From Hoplostethus atlanticus (Eukaryota; Chordata; Actinopteri; Trachichthyiformes; Trachichthyidae), in contig JAXDDX010000002.1 of assembly GCA_034670405.1 (NCBI GenBank), forward strand, positions 2,512,001 through 2,576,000: DNA of 64,000 bases, read 5' to 3'. Of the stretch, positions 24,630 through 35,989 are shown piece after piece. The position numbers and the translations under genes are program-made. The notes below the pieces were generated by a model, which searched no databases, was not told the origin of the DNA, and worked only from the letters and a program-made list of their open reading frames with translations. Position 1 is the stretch's first letter; the number at the start of each line of letters is the position of its first letter.

Positions 24630-25438
24630 GGGGCACCAAAGATTAAAGTAACTAATTACATTTAGTTTAGTTACTGTAATTACATAGCTTTTTTGTGTAC
24701 TATTTTGAGTATTTTTTTAAGTAATTTTATTATTTATTGGTTTTGACTAAAGTATTTTCCTGCACTTCATTTTAAATCACATCCATTAGCTACAGACTAC
24801 AAATGCTAAGCTTTCCTCCATTAGCATTGCATCAGAAACTGGCCAGTAATGTTAGAAAATTTAATCTGCATCAAACCTGCACAAGCGTGTGGAGGAAACA
24901 TTAATTTAACTAACTGTAACATTAAATGCTCAAATATATCCGTGATAGTTTCTTAATTAATGTCCATCCAGCTGCAGTATTATTGGTTTGAGTTTACCTG
25001 GTTGTTGTCTTGCTGTTTGCTAGCCTTGCTAGCTAGTTGGTTAGCTAGGAACGTTAGCAGAGGAAACATACACAATGTTGTTGAATAATGTTGATTAATT
25101 TTTTACATTACAGATTACTGAGTTACTATAATCCTATCACACAATAATAACTATTGATTGTTGATTCATGCTTTATTTTATTTATGCACTTTAAGTGTTT
25201 TGTCTTAGTTTGAACTCTGACCTCTCCTTTATGCATTGCATGGGGAAAGAATCACATGTAACAATGTCTTTAACAATGTTTTTAATTGAGTAACTTTTAC
25301 TCTGAGTATATTTTAAACGAGATACTTTTTACTTTTACTTAAGTAGATTCGTCCACCAGTAATTTCACTTATACTTATTTAAGATTTCAGCAAAGCAACA
25401 TTACTGAACAGGATATTTTAGAACTCTTTCCATCCCTG
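24630..25438 (-). mobile_element. Degenerate hAT-like non-autonomous element
   Basis: Read from the right on the minus strand it begins CAGGGATGGAAAGAG. It then carries many copies of the ACTTAAGTAAAAGTAAAAAG type of word that fills the ends of Tol2-like hAT elements. The left part (TAACTAATTACATTTAGTTT...TTTTTAAGTAATTTTATT) has matching subterminal words, but no clear terminal CAG was found. No transposase frame remains. Confidence 0.5.
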
Positions 25439-25644
25439 TGGTCCACTGTGGGAGATACCAGCCCACCCAAATAATATCGGTTGTTGACAGCTTCACTCTA
25501 AAAATTGTGTCTCTCAATTGTGTTTGTTAATCAGAGACCATCATTTAAGCCTCATGAATTTGTTTGCAGTGCTATATAGTTATGTGTGCATGACGATGAA
25601 ATTGTGGCAATATTGCTGTAAAAATGTTTACACAAAAAATGGCA

Positions 25645-26815
25645 CCTCTAAGTTACATAATTTTATTTTTATTATTTGCCAAGGTAACATTTAGCACAAA
25701 CAGACTGCCGCTAAAGCTGGGGGGGTGGGGAGTGGCTCAGTCATCAAAGTCTGGGATATCATCATAGGAGTAACCCCGGTAGCCTTTTGATGCATAGTAC
25801 GCTATCCGCAGGTGGTAAAATCCCGGCATGAAGACAAGGATTCCAATAATAAGGACAGGAACAGTTCGGTCTGAGTACTGAAGGAGAGAAAACATATCAA
25901 TATGTTGGAACCTGGAACATGAATTCAACAAAAGTAAATATATAGTTCATTCTGTTCATTCTGTGGGCTGTCTCATACTCACTGTGGCTCCAAAGTATCC
26001 CGCCAGGAGAAGGGCGCCAATGATGATTAACAGGGAGCCGATTAAGAAGAGAACAGAGGCCAGTGCTATGGCTTTGTATGGGAATTTGGGTGGGCTTCTT
26101 TTGAACTGTGGAATAGAATAAATCTTTCATTAAAAACAATACGGCACAACAGGCTTTATATTTTAAGACACAGCCTGTTTTTCACTCATGGCTTATGCTA
26201 TAAAGGCTAAATAAGTTTTGGTCATAATATACATGAACAATGCCGGGAACGCCTGTGTCTACTCGATGACACATATTTTCTATGTCATACAATGTGTGTG
26301 TGTGTGTGTGTGTATGTGTGTGTAAATGTCATAATAAGTCATCAATGGATTGTGACAAAGTTTTCATTTATCTACTTTATCTTGTATTTTTAGGTTTATT
26401 CATTTTTGTGAAGTCTATTAAAAAAAAAAACTTCATTGGGACCCTTGAGTCCATTGATGTGGTGTTGTATAGGAAGTGGGTGAACTGTGACCTTCAGTCT
26501 GTAATCATAACAAGTCAAACAACCACAGTTATAGGAACAAAATCAATTATATTGTCAGAGAAGTACTGATTTATGCTCTTAAAACATATCTTCCTATGAC
26601 ATACATCAGTTTGATACTATTATGTGAACTCCTGAATTCCTGTCATGGGGATTTATGTCAGGTGGGTAGACTGAGTTGAGGTGAGTTTACCCTCGACTAC
26701 AGCACTAATCAAGTCTTACCTGTAAGTCAATGTAGCCGTCATCATCACTGGCTAACCTGGAGTACCTAACCTTACTGTTAGGGGTCCCATTGGACACAAT
26801 GTTACGAGCTGGCAT
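25645..26815 (-). CDS. tmem230: Transmembrane protein 230 (complete, three coding exons)
   Basis: TMEM230 is a small two-helix protein of synaptic and endosomal vesicles implicated in membrane trafficking. Coding exons: 26720-26815 (ATG at 26815), 25983-26105, and 25737-25877 with the TGA at 25737-25739. All sites are GT/AG. The product is 119 residues, against 120 in human. It starts [20 protein letters not shown], has two helices ([20 protein letters not shown] and [20 protein letters not shown]) and keeps the C-terminal [19 protein letters not shown] found in the human protein. A candidate AATAAA signal (minus strand; TTTATT at 25662-25667) lies about 70 bases after the stop and implies a short 3' UTR. 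The a/b co-orthologue is unresolved. Confidence 0.96.
26293..26327. repeat. (TG)n microsatellite
   Basis: A TG tract with one TA step in tmem230 intron 1. Confidence 0.93.
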
Positions 26816-27130
26816 CTTCAATTGGGGAGTTAACACTGTTGGCACATCGGCTACACAAGAAGCAGCAACACTGCGGCCACTATCCCAATCACTACTGGGG
26901 GTCTCTCGCGCGCCAGCTCGTCAATATCACCTCTCGTGTACCAGTGCCGTTGGAAAAATAAGACACGGGTGCCTTTTACGGTCGCAGGTGCTTTCTAAAG
27001 CAATGTTTTGAGCTCAGATTACACCCCGGACGTTGACGGTTTAGCGAGCTCTTGACACACAGTCAGATCTTCCGTGTTTATCCGTGCGCCTCTGCGCCAC
27101 GCCTGCGCACAGCCGAGTGTGATTACCGGG
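26816..27130 (-). promoter_or_regulatory. tmem230: tmem230 5' UTR and promoter region
   Basis: This stretch upstream of the tmem230 ATG is richer in CpG than its surroundings. It includes CGCGCG near 26910 and GCGCC/TGCGCA words at 27086-27109 that resemble NRF1 half sites. No TATA box is evident. The exact start is unknown. Confidence 0.45.
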
Positions 27131-27469
27131 TGTTGTAGGTTTTGTATCGAGTTTCCACATCCGCCAGAGGGTGATGTGATAATGCACGGAAAACGACTCG
27201 CTCAACGCCTTTTATTTTGTCCAACATTTAAATGGAAACACGCAAAGCCTTGAAATTATTAGCAGAATTGCCACCCCCCCCCCCCCGCCCACCCCAGAAT
27301 GTGTGTTTTGCATCGCGCCATGTCTATCACAAGATGGCGCTGTCGAACTTCGTAATAAATGAATAGATCACTCTTAGTGCTTTTCCCGAGTCACTCAAGT
27401 GTCAGAAATAATACACTTGCTGTGCAGGAGTTCATTTCCTGGGGTGCTCTGTAGAAACGGATCATTTAG

Positions 27470-27897
27470 TAACTGCTGGATAATGTAAAACGTGTCAAAT
27501 GTATTCAAATGCCCCTCTAAATGGGTTGATTATGTAATAAAACCTACTAATGTAATAAATTGCTGGATAATGTAATAAAAATTGCATTTTTACATTAACA
27601 TGTAATTATGCACTACACATATTTGTTACACAGCACAGCATTTATTACTTCATTGATGATCTAATAATAATGTAATAACACATAACAATAAGATGACTGA
27701 AATTCAAAATATTATTACATGATCAGTTAAAAATATGTTACACCCCTTTTGAAGAAATAATTGCTGATTAATGTAATAATGTGATGTAATTTTGTTTTTA
27801 CATTTTTGACCCATTTAGAGCATTTTTTTTACCCATTTTTACAGCATTTTCATAAGCTATTACATTATATATATAGTGGTTATTACATTATCAGTTG
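27470..27897. mobile_element. Palindromic TGTAATAA-rich non-autonomous element
   Basis: The left end (AACTGCTGGATAATGTAA at about 27471) is inverted at the right end (TTATTACATTATCAGTT at about 27880-27896). The interior repeats TGTAATAA / TTATTACA many times on both strands. There is no coding capacity. The superfamily is unknown. Confidence 0.6.
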
Positions 27898-28626
27898 CAA
27901 CTCACCAGCTCTCTCCAGCCGGGTTTATGATGCCGCTGGGTTGATTGATCCCCTACAAGGCCGAAGTATTCCCTATGGTCCAAGTCTTGATATGGTTTCA
28001 TGCGACAGAAGTTGTCACGTTGACATATGCCAATAGTCTTCCTCAAAAGCTTGGCCAATATACTAGTGAATCGTTCTCAACTCAGACATGAAGATGTGAT
28101 CCAATATATCAGCTCACACAATATTCACTTATCTATGTTGTTTGTTCATGGTCCCATCAGCACAGGTCAATAAAGTCATGCTTTGCTACTTTTCTCCCAT
28201 AATCACTCATTGATTTATGCCTGTGTTTCTACTATTCATCAAATTAAGTTGTAGTTGCACAATATTAACACATGCAATGTTTTTTATGCATAAGAAACAC
28301 TCTAGATTAGTAAATGTTAGATTACTATTTTGGGAGGACCAGACACTGGTAAACAGCTCCAACATTTTCACTTCTGGTGTGTACAACTGATTCTCATCTC
28401 TCTGGTCATGCACAGCAATAACCTGGCCAGTGAGCATCTGACCAGGAAATAGACCAAACACTCTCAAGACACTCTCTGACATTTCCCCTGAAATGAATAA
28501 TTAAAGCTGCTGGGGTATATTGTCTTTTTTTCGAATTGTGTTTTTCACATTGCCCAGCTAGTCTGTGGAAAATTGGACTGTCACATAGACAAATATAGAG
28601 ATTGCTGTAGGCAGAATTCAGTTAGT

Positions 28627-29600
28627 TACAGTTTTTTTCGATTGCTTTGACTCAATTTGCAGATTTTCAATGTGCAAAACTCTAAATGCAAAGTGCCAAA
28701 CTGACTTTCAAAATTCATACTCTAAGACACTACATCCTATGCTGACATACAAAGTGCAAAACTCTAAATCATCTGCTCCATCCTCAGAGTACAGCCACCT
28801 AACATTACAACAATGTTCAAATGCTTATTACTACAAACGCAGGTCACTAAATCAGTTCATCAGGTGTTTGTAGCCATGTCTCATCACTTCCAGCAACCTT
28901 GCCCAGGTTAGTAGCATTGCAACACAATTGATAATCTCATCACCAAAACATAAAAGGCTGCTTAAAAACCTGAATGGCAGTTTCTGACAACATGGAGCCG
29001 ATGAGGCCGATTCTGTGGCCAAATGCAGCAGAGAGGCAAAATGCTACTTAAGCACTGAAATGCATTTGTTTTGTTTTTTGTTACTGTAATTTTTGCTTTT
29101 ACTGTTGTTTTTGTTTTTACTGTAAAATTCAGTTGAGTTTACTGCATTACTGTATGATTTCTTTCATATACAGTAATCTACTGTAATCTAATATTTTGTT
29201 TGTCTTCCATAAAAACACAAGCTATATATATATATACCTCAGTCTATCACAAAGGATCACACGGGATGCTTGCTGTATTTCCTTTGAATTACTTATGAGG
29301 AAATGACCCTTGCATAGTCTTTTTTGATGACAATTATTTTGTTTGACCGCATTATTTGATAATGGCCATTGTATTTGAAAATGCACCAATAATTAAACTT
29401 CAATGATGAACATATCCAATGTTCTGGTGCTATGATAAACTTTTGCATATAATATTCTCTCATTTGACACTGGTATTTATATTTTTCATGCTATATTAGA
29501 TTTTGAACCCAAAATGAGCAGTATAGCATTCTGTGTTAAGAGTTTTGCACATTGAAACTCTGTTGTGCAAATTGAGTCAAAGCAATCGAAAAAAACTGTA
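28627..29600. mobile_element. Tc1/mariner-like non-autonomous transposon, 970 bp
   Basis: The element runs from CAG at 28629 to CTG at 29598 and is flanked on each side by TA (28627-28628, 29599-29600), the target duplication typical of Tc1/mariner transposons. The first 33 bases (CAGTTTTTTTCGATTGCTTT...) are exactly inverted at the other end. An imperfect match continues to about 60 bases through CAATGTGCAAAACTC. The interior has no transposase-length frame, so it would need a transposase in trans. The near-perfect ends suggest a fairly young copy. Confidence 0.88.
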
Positions 29601-32600
29601 ATGCTTTCCCCTTCAGCTACTGAAACGTGGATTATTCTGATTTAAGCGTTCTGTGCTCTACATTTAAGGAGTAGATGTCCACAGATTGTGAATAATATTG
29701 AGGTCCATTGTGTTTTGCGAAGCAATAGGAATAAAGTAAATTCATATTTTTATCAAATCAGTTTGCCGCATCAATAAAACGCTCTTGCTGCCTTTAAAGT
29801 GCATGTTGCTACTGAATGAGTCTCAAGTGATCATTAGTACACTGAGTGACCTTGACTGCCAGTCACATCGCTGTAGTTATAGGCCATATACTGTACCTCT
29901 TGAGAGGAATATGAGCCCTGCAATAATTTTGTTCCTTTATGCGTCATATTCTTGTTGTGTTCATTTCAGTGTACTATGAATCATCATGCGTTGTGCTGTA
30001 TGTTCCCTGTCTTTTTATTAATTTCCTTTACGCATATTTACCACTATGAACAATTCATTGCCAGGCCTTTGGAAGAAATAATCTCTTCAAATCTGCTCTG
30101 GATCCAACTGGATTTCATCTTTGTTTTAAGGGGATTAAATATATACTATTTTTTGTCTCATTGGCAATGTTAAAAATGCATCAGTATGGAAAATGCTTAC
30201 AGTACAAACAATTTTTAGAGTGCATTTGTTGCCCTCAGCAACAAGTCCTGATTTTCCTCTGACAGAAAATGCCTCTTCCAAATTATTGATTGTGTAGAAA
30301 TGATTTATGTGCATGCTACCCTCTCCACTTTACCTGTTGCTAACAAGAACACAGATAAAATTTCCCACAGTGCTCTTTGGTTTATGAATGATGCCAATTT
30401 TCCTACTCACTGCTCAGTGTGCTGTGACACTGCAACTTGGCTGGACGTCATCATTGATGCATATTCCTTTATACGCCAAATGCTTCCCTCTTATCTGCCC
30501 AGGCTCCTCATTTGGAAGTCCAATACCTCCAAAACAAGGTCACAGCACAAGCTGATTATCCTTCATCACTCTGAATTTAGAAACACAGCATTTGATTTAT
30601 CTGTCCCATGGCCTTGATACAATCTATAAAAACAGATAAATCTGGAATAATTTGTATTCATGATTTCAAAACAAATGGAAAGTAACTTTAGGTAATCCTG
30701 TTGCCCTTGTTCTCTGTTGTCCCCGTTTCAAGTAAGTTAAGTAGGTTACCTGTCTGAAATGTGTGTGCACATGATTTGATGGGTTTTCTTGTAAAAGAGA
30801 CATGGGTTTCAATGGGATGCCCCTGCAAAAATAATGGTTTGATGCAAATATGATGCAAAATGCACATAACAATACTACTCAAGTGAGAATTGAAGACATT
30901 AATAAATCAGAAGATAGACTGTACTGTTGCTGGTCAGATGGAGGCACAGTGCTGTCTAGAGCATAATGCCTCCACACAACAGCATCGTAACAACTGAGCA
31001 CAGCCCTCAGGGTGTGTGCATGCGTGCGTATGTGTGTAAGTGTGTGTGGCAAGAAGTCAGCAGCAGTTGGCCCCCCTATGACCCCGGGGTATGACACTGA
31101 GCAGTAGGAGAGCAGCAGTCGGGCCATAATTAGTGTCCTGTTCAGAGAGGAGTTCTATCAGCAGAGATAATTAGGTCTGTCTTCATTACTGCAATTCAGA
31201 TACCATGACTGGAGCCCGACAACAGGCCAAACCATTATAGCACTTGAAAATCATGGAATTTCCCTCTGGCTCAGCTTTCACTTTTAAACTCACTGGGCTT
31301 CTGACATGATAAAATGTGGCATGTGGGTGGTGCACAGGTACTGGTGCAGCACAGACCCTTTTCAAAGTTTGAAATAATCTGCATGGATAAATATGATTTA
31401 TTTGCCATTTTAGACACCTCAAGCAACACGAGGGGAAAAGAATGAGTGGGTTGGTTTACGGTTTTGTGCTTTGCTGACTGTATGTATGTATCATCAGTAA
31501 TACATATGTAGCAGAATGGAGGTATGGGCAAGGTAGAACAGGAGGTTTCCTTCTGTGTTTAAATGATTGTTTTGCTTCTCTGTGTTGTAACTTTTGTTAA
31601 TGAGAAAATGTGTCGTAAAAAGACTATACTGAAGTCATTGAAAATGGTTACAGCCTATATATTTTGTTGCCTCAATAAACAAAAAGGCCATAAAATCACT
31701 CCCTGATTTGGAGTCGTTCATCGCTGGAAGCTGCTTGACACACAAACAATGACAAACATTATCGTATGTCAGTTTATATCCTTAGAGAATCAGAATCAAT
31801 TCACTCAAAGCAAATGCAAAGGAATGTGTCAACTTTGATTGGAGCAGCACCTCACATATAGCCCATACAGTCTGAGACATACAGTAATGATGAAGTGATG
31901 TGATAATATTATACTTCATAATATTTTCATTCATTAACCTATATTTCAGGGTAGGGGATCAAGTTAGCTCAGTTTGTGTGTGGGTGGAGAGCTGATTGCT
32001 GCTGGACACTTTACATAAAGGGCTTCACCAAAATGAGGACAAGGTCTATCACCTTTATTTGAGAATATCAACTCGTATTTTTTCTGACAAATCCAATCAC
32101 AGTAAACCTTTGCAGCTCAGCGGCTGTAGCCTTACAAAATATACTTGCAACAAGACACACAGACAAGATTACTCCCTCGTTTTATTGGCTTGCAAAATGT
32201 AAAATACTCAACTCAGTTTTATATACTATATCAGTTTTCTTCCAGAGTTATACCATTTTACAGTTACACATACTAATTGGTATTGGTATAATGTCAATTG
32301 GCTGTATGGCCACTCTGCTGTGTTTGATTAAAGTCAGTTATGCTTCTGCTGATTTTAATGGATTTCATCATGTCAGGACCATAGGAAGACATTTCTTGAT
32401 AGGCAATTAAGGAGACTGACTCTGTAAATGTCAACATTTGTGTGAATGCTTGGATAAAGTAGTTGCCTCCATGATGGGTAATGTGTCTTGTAGTGCAGGT
32501 ATTGATTTCAGTACTTTCAGCCTTTCCAACTCAGTAGCCAGCTTCACTGCATGGATGGCTCACACAGGTAATTGCTCTTCCAACAGGTCTTTCAAATATA

Positions 32601-32998
32601 GCACTTTACAAGATGCAAAAACCTAGGAAACGTGAAGCACAGATGGAATGGAGCTATATTATTTCATTGCTTCGTTATTGTTTAAGTGTTGTAAAGCTTA
32701 TAGGTTTGTTTCACTACTCTGTTTTGAATGCAAACCCAGTAACCCAGTGGTGTGTAATTGGAAAGAGTTCCATCTGGGTCAGTCAATAATGTTAGCATAC
32801 ACTCTGCTGTCTATGCATAATCAATCATGCATACACATTAATAAGACACAATCTTCATAAACACGATAATCCGATTTTAAGTAGCTGTGAAAACTGAAAA
32901 ATGTTCATTTCATTTAGAAAATGCTCCCTCCGTGAAATCTGCTATCATAAAGCAACCAACTTGCAAAATTAAATTGTCGTGTATTTATGAGACACGAT

Positions 32999-33034
<36 letters not shown>

Positions 33035-33231
33035 CACAGATGTTGGATAAATCCTTATTTATAATGAAGTGTAACGCCACATGAAGTAACACTGACCGTT
33101 ACTCTCAACAAATTGACTTGGTGCTGCAGCAGATAATTACATGTGAGAGCCATTCATTTTGATTTGCTTTTTCTTCTTATACACCCTCAGTCTATGCGGA
33201 TATGTGCTCTAGTTTTTAATTCTGCTTAGAC
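29601..33231. other. Intergenic region, tmem230 to adra1a: no gene seen
   Basis: AT-rich DNA between the Tc1-like element and the next MITE copy. It contains a GA microsatellite at 33005-33031 and short unremarkable frames only. Some of it could be cis-regulatory DNA for adra1a, but nothing in the sequence alone shows this. Confidence 0.5.
33005..33031. repeat. (GA)n microsatellite
   Basis: A GA tract of about 13 units upstream of the family-M MITE copy. Confidence 0.94.
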
Positions 33232-33575
33232 GACCTCTTACAAAAAACAGCTACAGTAATCCTATGATAAATTATAGAAGGACAGCCTAATATAAAATAT
33301 CTCAGCAAACTGTAAACTATATATAATGTCCTACAGAAATATAATAGGAAATTATAGTAAGAGCATAAAAATAGCACAAAGTACCAATATAAAGCACATA
33401 AGATCACTATAAACTCACTACGCACTAGAAATCCCTATAGTGATGCCATGGGAGATTTAAAAAAATACCATAAAGTACTATAAGGGGCCCATAAACCCAT
33501 TATTGAGCGTCATAGACATACTATGAGTCCCAATAGGACTATTATAGGAATATTATAGTGATATTTCGTTTGGGG
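33232..33575 (+). mobile_element. MITE-like repeat, family M, copy 4 (longest)
   Basis: The left side has CAGCTACAGTAATCCTATGA and TATAATAGGAAATTATAGTA. The centre has CACTATAAACTCACTACGCA and CCCATTATTGAGCGTCATAG. The right side has GGACTATTATAGGAATATTA followed by TAGTGATATTTCG. The left CAGTAATCCTAT and right ATAGGAATATTATAGTGATA arms are roughly inverted, which fits a short TIR. Confidence 0.72.
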
Positions 33576-34587
33576 AGTTTCCTGCTGTGACTGTTAGTAA
33601 GCTCTATCCATGTTACCTGACGTGCCATTTGAAAGCCGGTTAGGTGAATAACTTTCGGCGTAATGAAACATTACTGAATGAATAGAAATTACGCTATAGA
33701 CAACGATTCTAGCTTTGATGACGCACAGGGTGTGATGCTGGGTGTGATGAGGAGATGGGTAGGTGGATGGGGGGAAGGCGGGTGGGGGGTAGGAGGAAAG
33801 TGGCTAGGGGAGATTGCAGTGACTCATTGTAGTGCTCATTATCACTTCAACAGAGTTGGAGCATCTGAAGGTCGGGTATTTGTACCGCGAGATATGACGG
33901 CTCTTTACGGTGAGCGCACTTCGCTTTCTCTTCGCCGTCTCGTGGTGAGAGCCAGTAATCATCGGCTTCAACAAATTGGGTTCATGCAAGCCGCCGGGAC
34001 CTGGAAATTAACTTAAAGTTAGGTGAGTGCCCGTAAAAATGAATTCCACGCATCTCAGTTTTGATCATTTTTTTTCCTCTTAATATTAATTGTGTTAGTG
34101 TTTAGAAACTGGACGCTCCGTTTGATATATACATGCTGTCATCCCGCCCAATGTTCCATGTAGACTAACGCACACTAACAAAAAAGCACAGTCGACCACG
34201 TTTCACTTGTTTAAGCCTGAGCGGACGTGGAAAAAAAATGAAGAAAGGAAATGAACCTGAACTTTAACATATTAAATCATAAATTGTCCGTGCAGAATTC
34301 AGATGAAGAATAAAGCGCTGCGCCTAGTGGCAGTTTAAAAAGTGGAGTAGCTTATACGCTTTATCAGGTCAAATATGTCTGTTTGTACATATATATCTGA
34401 CTCTAATCTGACTAAAATCCCAACACTGCGTCGCACTGACCTGTAAATAGTGGGCTCATTCCTGCGTCCATTGTCTCAACATATTACATGATGTTAAATT
34501 CTGTGGCAAACTTAATGATCTCACTCGTTACGCCTAGTTTTAAAATGATGATGTGACATCTTCTGCTGGATTCCGTACGTAGAAGAA

Positions 34588-34975
34588 TCATAGTAATCTC
34601 ATAATATGTTTTAAGGATACTATACAAATACTACAGCAAATCTATGAATCACAATAGGAATAATATAGTGATGCATGGTGTGTAAAACCAACCACACTCT
34701 TAAAAAGGATGTGTTATTTACAACATATGTCTTGTTTGGGATGACACCAATTTGTGTTACTTTTCAACACAACGTGTTAATAACAACATATATTGTGTTA
34801 ATATTTGCTATCATGTACGCCTGTTGAAAGGTAAGACTGATGTGTGTTGTTCCCAATAGAAAATAACACATCCCATCAAGACTGCATAAAGTAGGATAAA
34901 GTCACAATAATCTGACTGTTGAGTACCACAGACTATACGTCCCTATAGGAATATTAATGTTTTTTCCCCTAGGCT
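34588..34975 (+). mobile_element. MITE-like repeat, family M, copy 5, interrupted
   Basis: The left part (TTTTAAGGATACTATACAAA, CACAATAGGAATAATATAGT) and the right part (ACTGTTGAGTACCACAGACT, TCCCTATAGGAATATTAATG) match the family order. They are separated by a foreign segment of about 190 bases at 34695-34885. Confidence 0.72.
34695..34885. mobile_element. Second MITE nested inside family-M copy 5
   Basis: The ends CACTCTTAAAAAGGATGTGT and (minus strand) GCAGTCTTGATGGGATGTGT are imperfect inverted repeats, both continuing with TATTT. The interior carries several GTGTTA/TAACAC words. It splits a family-M copy, so it inserted later. Confidence 0.65.
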
Positions 34976-35169
34976 ACCAAATGTAATCCTATATAGTGGC
35001 CACTTCTTAGTAAGAAGTGGCCATAGAGTTGGGAATACCTCAGCAGTGAAGTGGTTGAGATGGTATCTCAGCCAGAATGGATATTTAAATAACTGGACAC
35101 ATAGAAAGGCTGCGTGTCTTAAGATGTCCTGGACATTATTTCAGAATTCCAGTCCAATCTTCAGCAACA

Positions 35170-35435
35170 GCTGTTAGTCAACCACTTGAAAACACTGCTG
35201 CGTTTCGGGTGCGTGACAGGAAGGTTGCCGGTTTGAATCCCTGGACCGGCTGGGAAAATATGAGGAAATTGAATGAGTAACGCTCAACTACAGTGGAGGT
35301 GTCCATGAGAAAAGCACTTTACCCCCATCTGCTCTAGCGGAGCTGCTCAGCGGCCAACAGTAGACGGCTGTGGTTGTACTGTGTGAATGCATGTAGCTGC
35401 GTTAATGTGAAACAGGGCAAGGCATTGGGAGACAG
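35170..35435 (+). repeat. tRNA-derived SINE with intact-looking box B
   Basis: GGTTGCCGGTTTGAATCCCT near 35223 is a good box-B match. It is followed by a SINE-like body with AGAAAAGCACTTTACCCCC, TGCTCAGCGGCCAACAGTAG and TGTGTGAATGCATGTAGC. The 5' box-A part is decayed. Functional tRNA was rejected because no cloverleaf can be drawn. Confidence 0.65.
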
Positions 35436-35875
35436 CATACATGCTCAGTATGTATTTCACATCTCCTCAGTTACAATACTGCTCCAGCATCTCCCTGCAT
35501 ACCAATCCAAATCCCATGTTTCTCCCGCTGCAACATGGTGATATTGCGATAAGCTCTGGGAAGGCCCCTGCAGTTAATCATGTAACTGTCAGTTTTATAA
35601 TTACCTCAGCGGAACCAGACCCCCCTTCACAGGAGTGGGTGGGATATAGAGGCAATCCCTCTAAGTGCTGTTTCATGAAAGGTGTTGAATGCAGGTGTAG
35701 CCGCACCATGCCAGCATTGGTCATAGCTGAGCACTGACAGGAGCAGCTCTCAGAAGTCCATCAAACATGTATAACTCCTCAGAGAGTCAGAGTGGAGCAG
35801 GGAATTGTGGGGCAAGGGTAAGGTCAGCCAGTGGTTAATAGTGATGAATAGAGATGGAGGGATCGGGGGTGGGGG

Positions 35876-35985
35876 GTAGATAGATAGATAGATAGATAGA
35901 TAGATATATAGATGGACAGACAGACAGACAGACAGACAGATAGACAGCTAGATAGATAGATAGATAGATAGATAGACAGATAGAC
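35876..35985. repeat. Compound (GATA)n/(GACA)n microsatellite
   Basis: About 110 bases alternate GATA tracts, a GACA tract and a second GATA tract, ending in a C run. This is the same repeat chemistry as the Bkm satellite family known from vertebrate sex chromosomes. It lies about 1.9 kb upstream of the adra1a coding start. Confidence 0.95.
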
Positions 35986-35989
35986 ACCC

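Noticed and set aside
35215..35250. tRNA gene suggested by a box-B match
   Set aside because: There is no matching box A or cloverleaf; the sequence continues into a SINE body.
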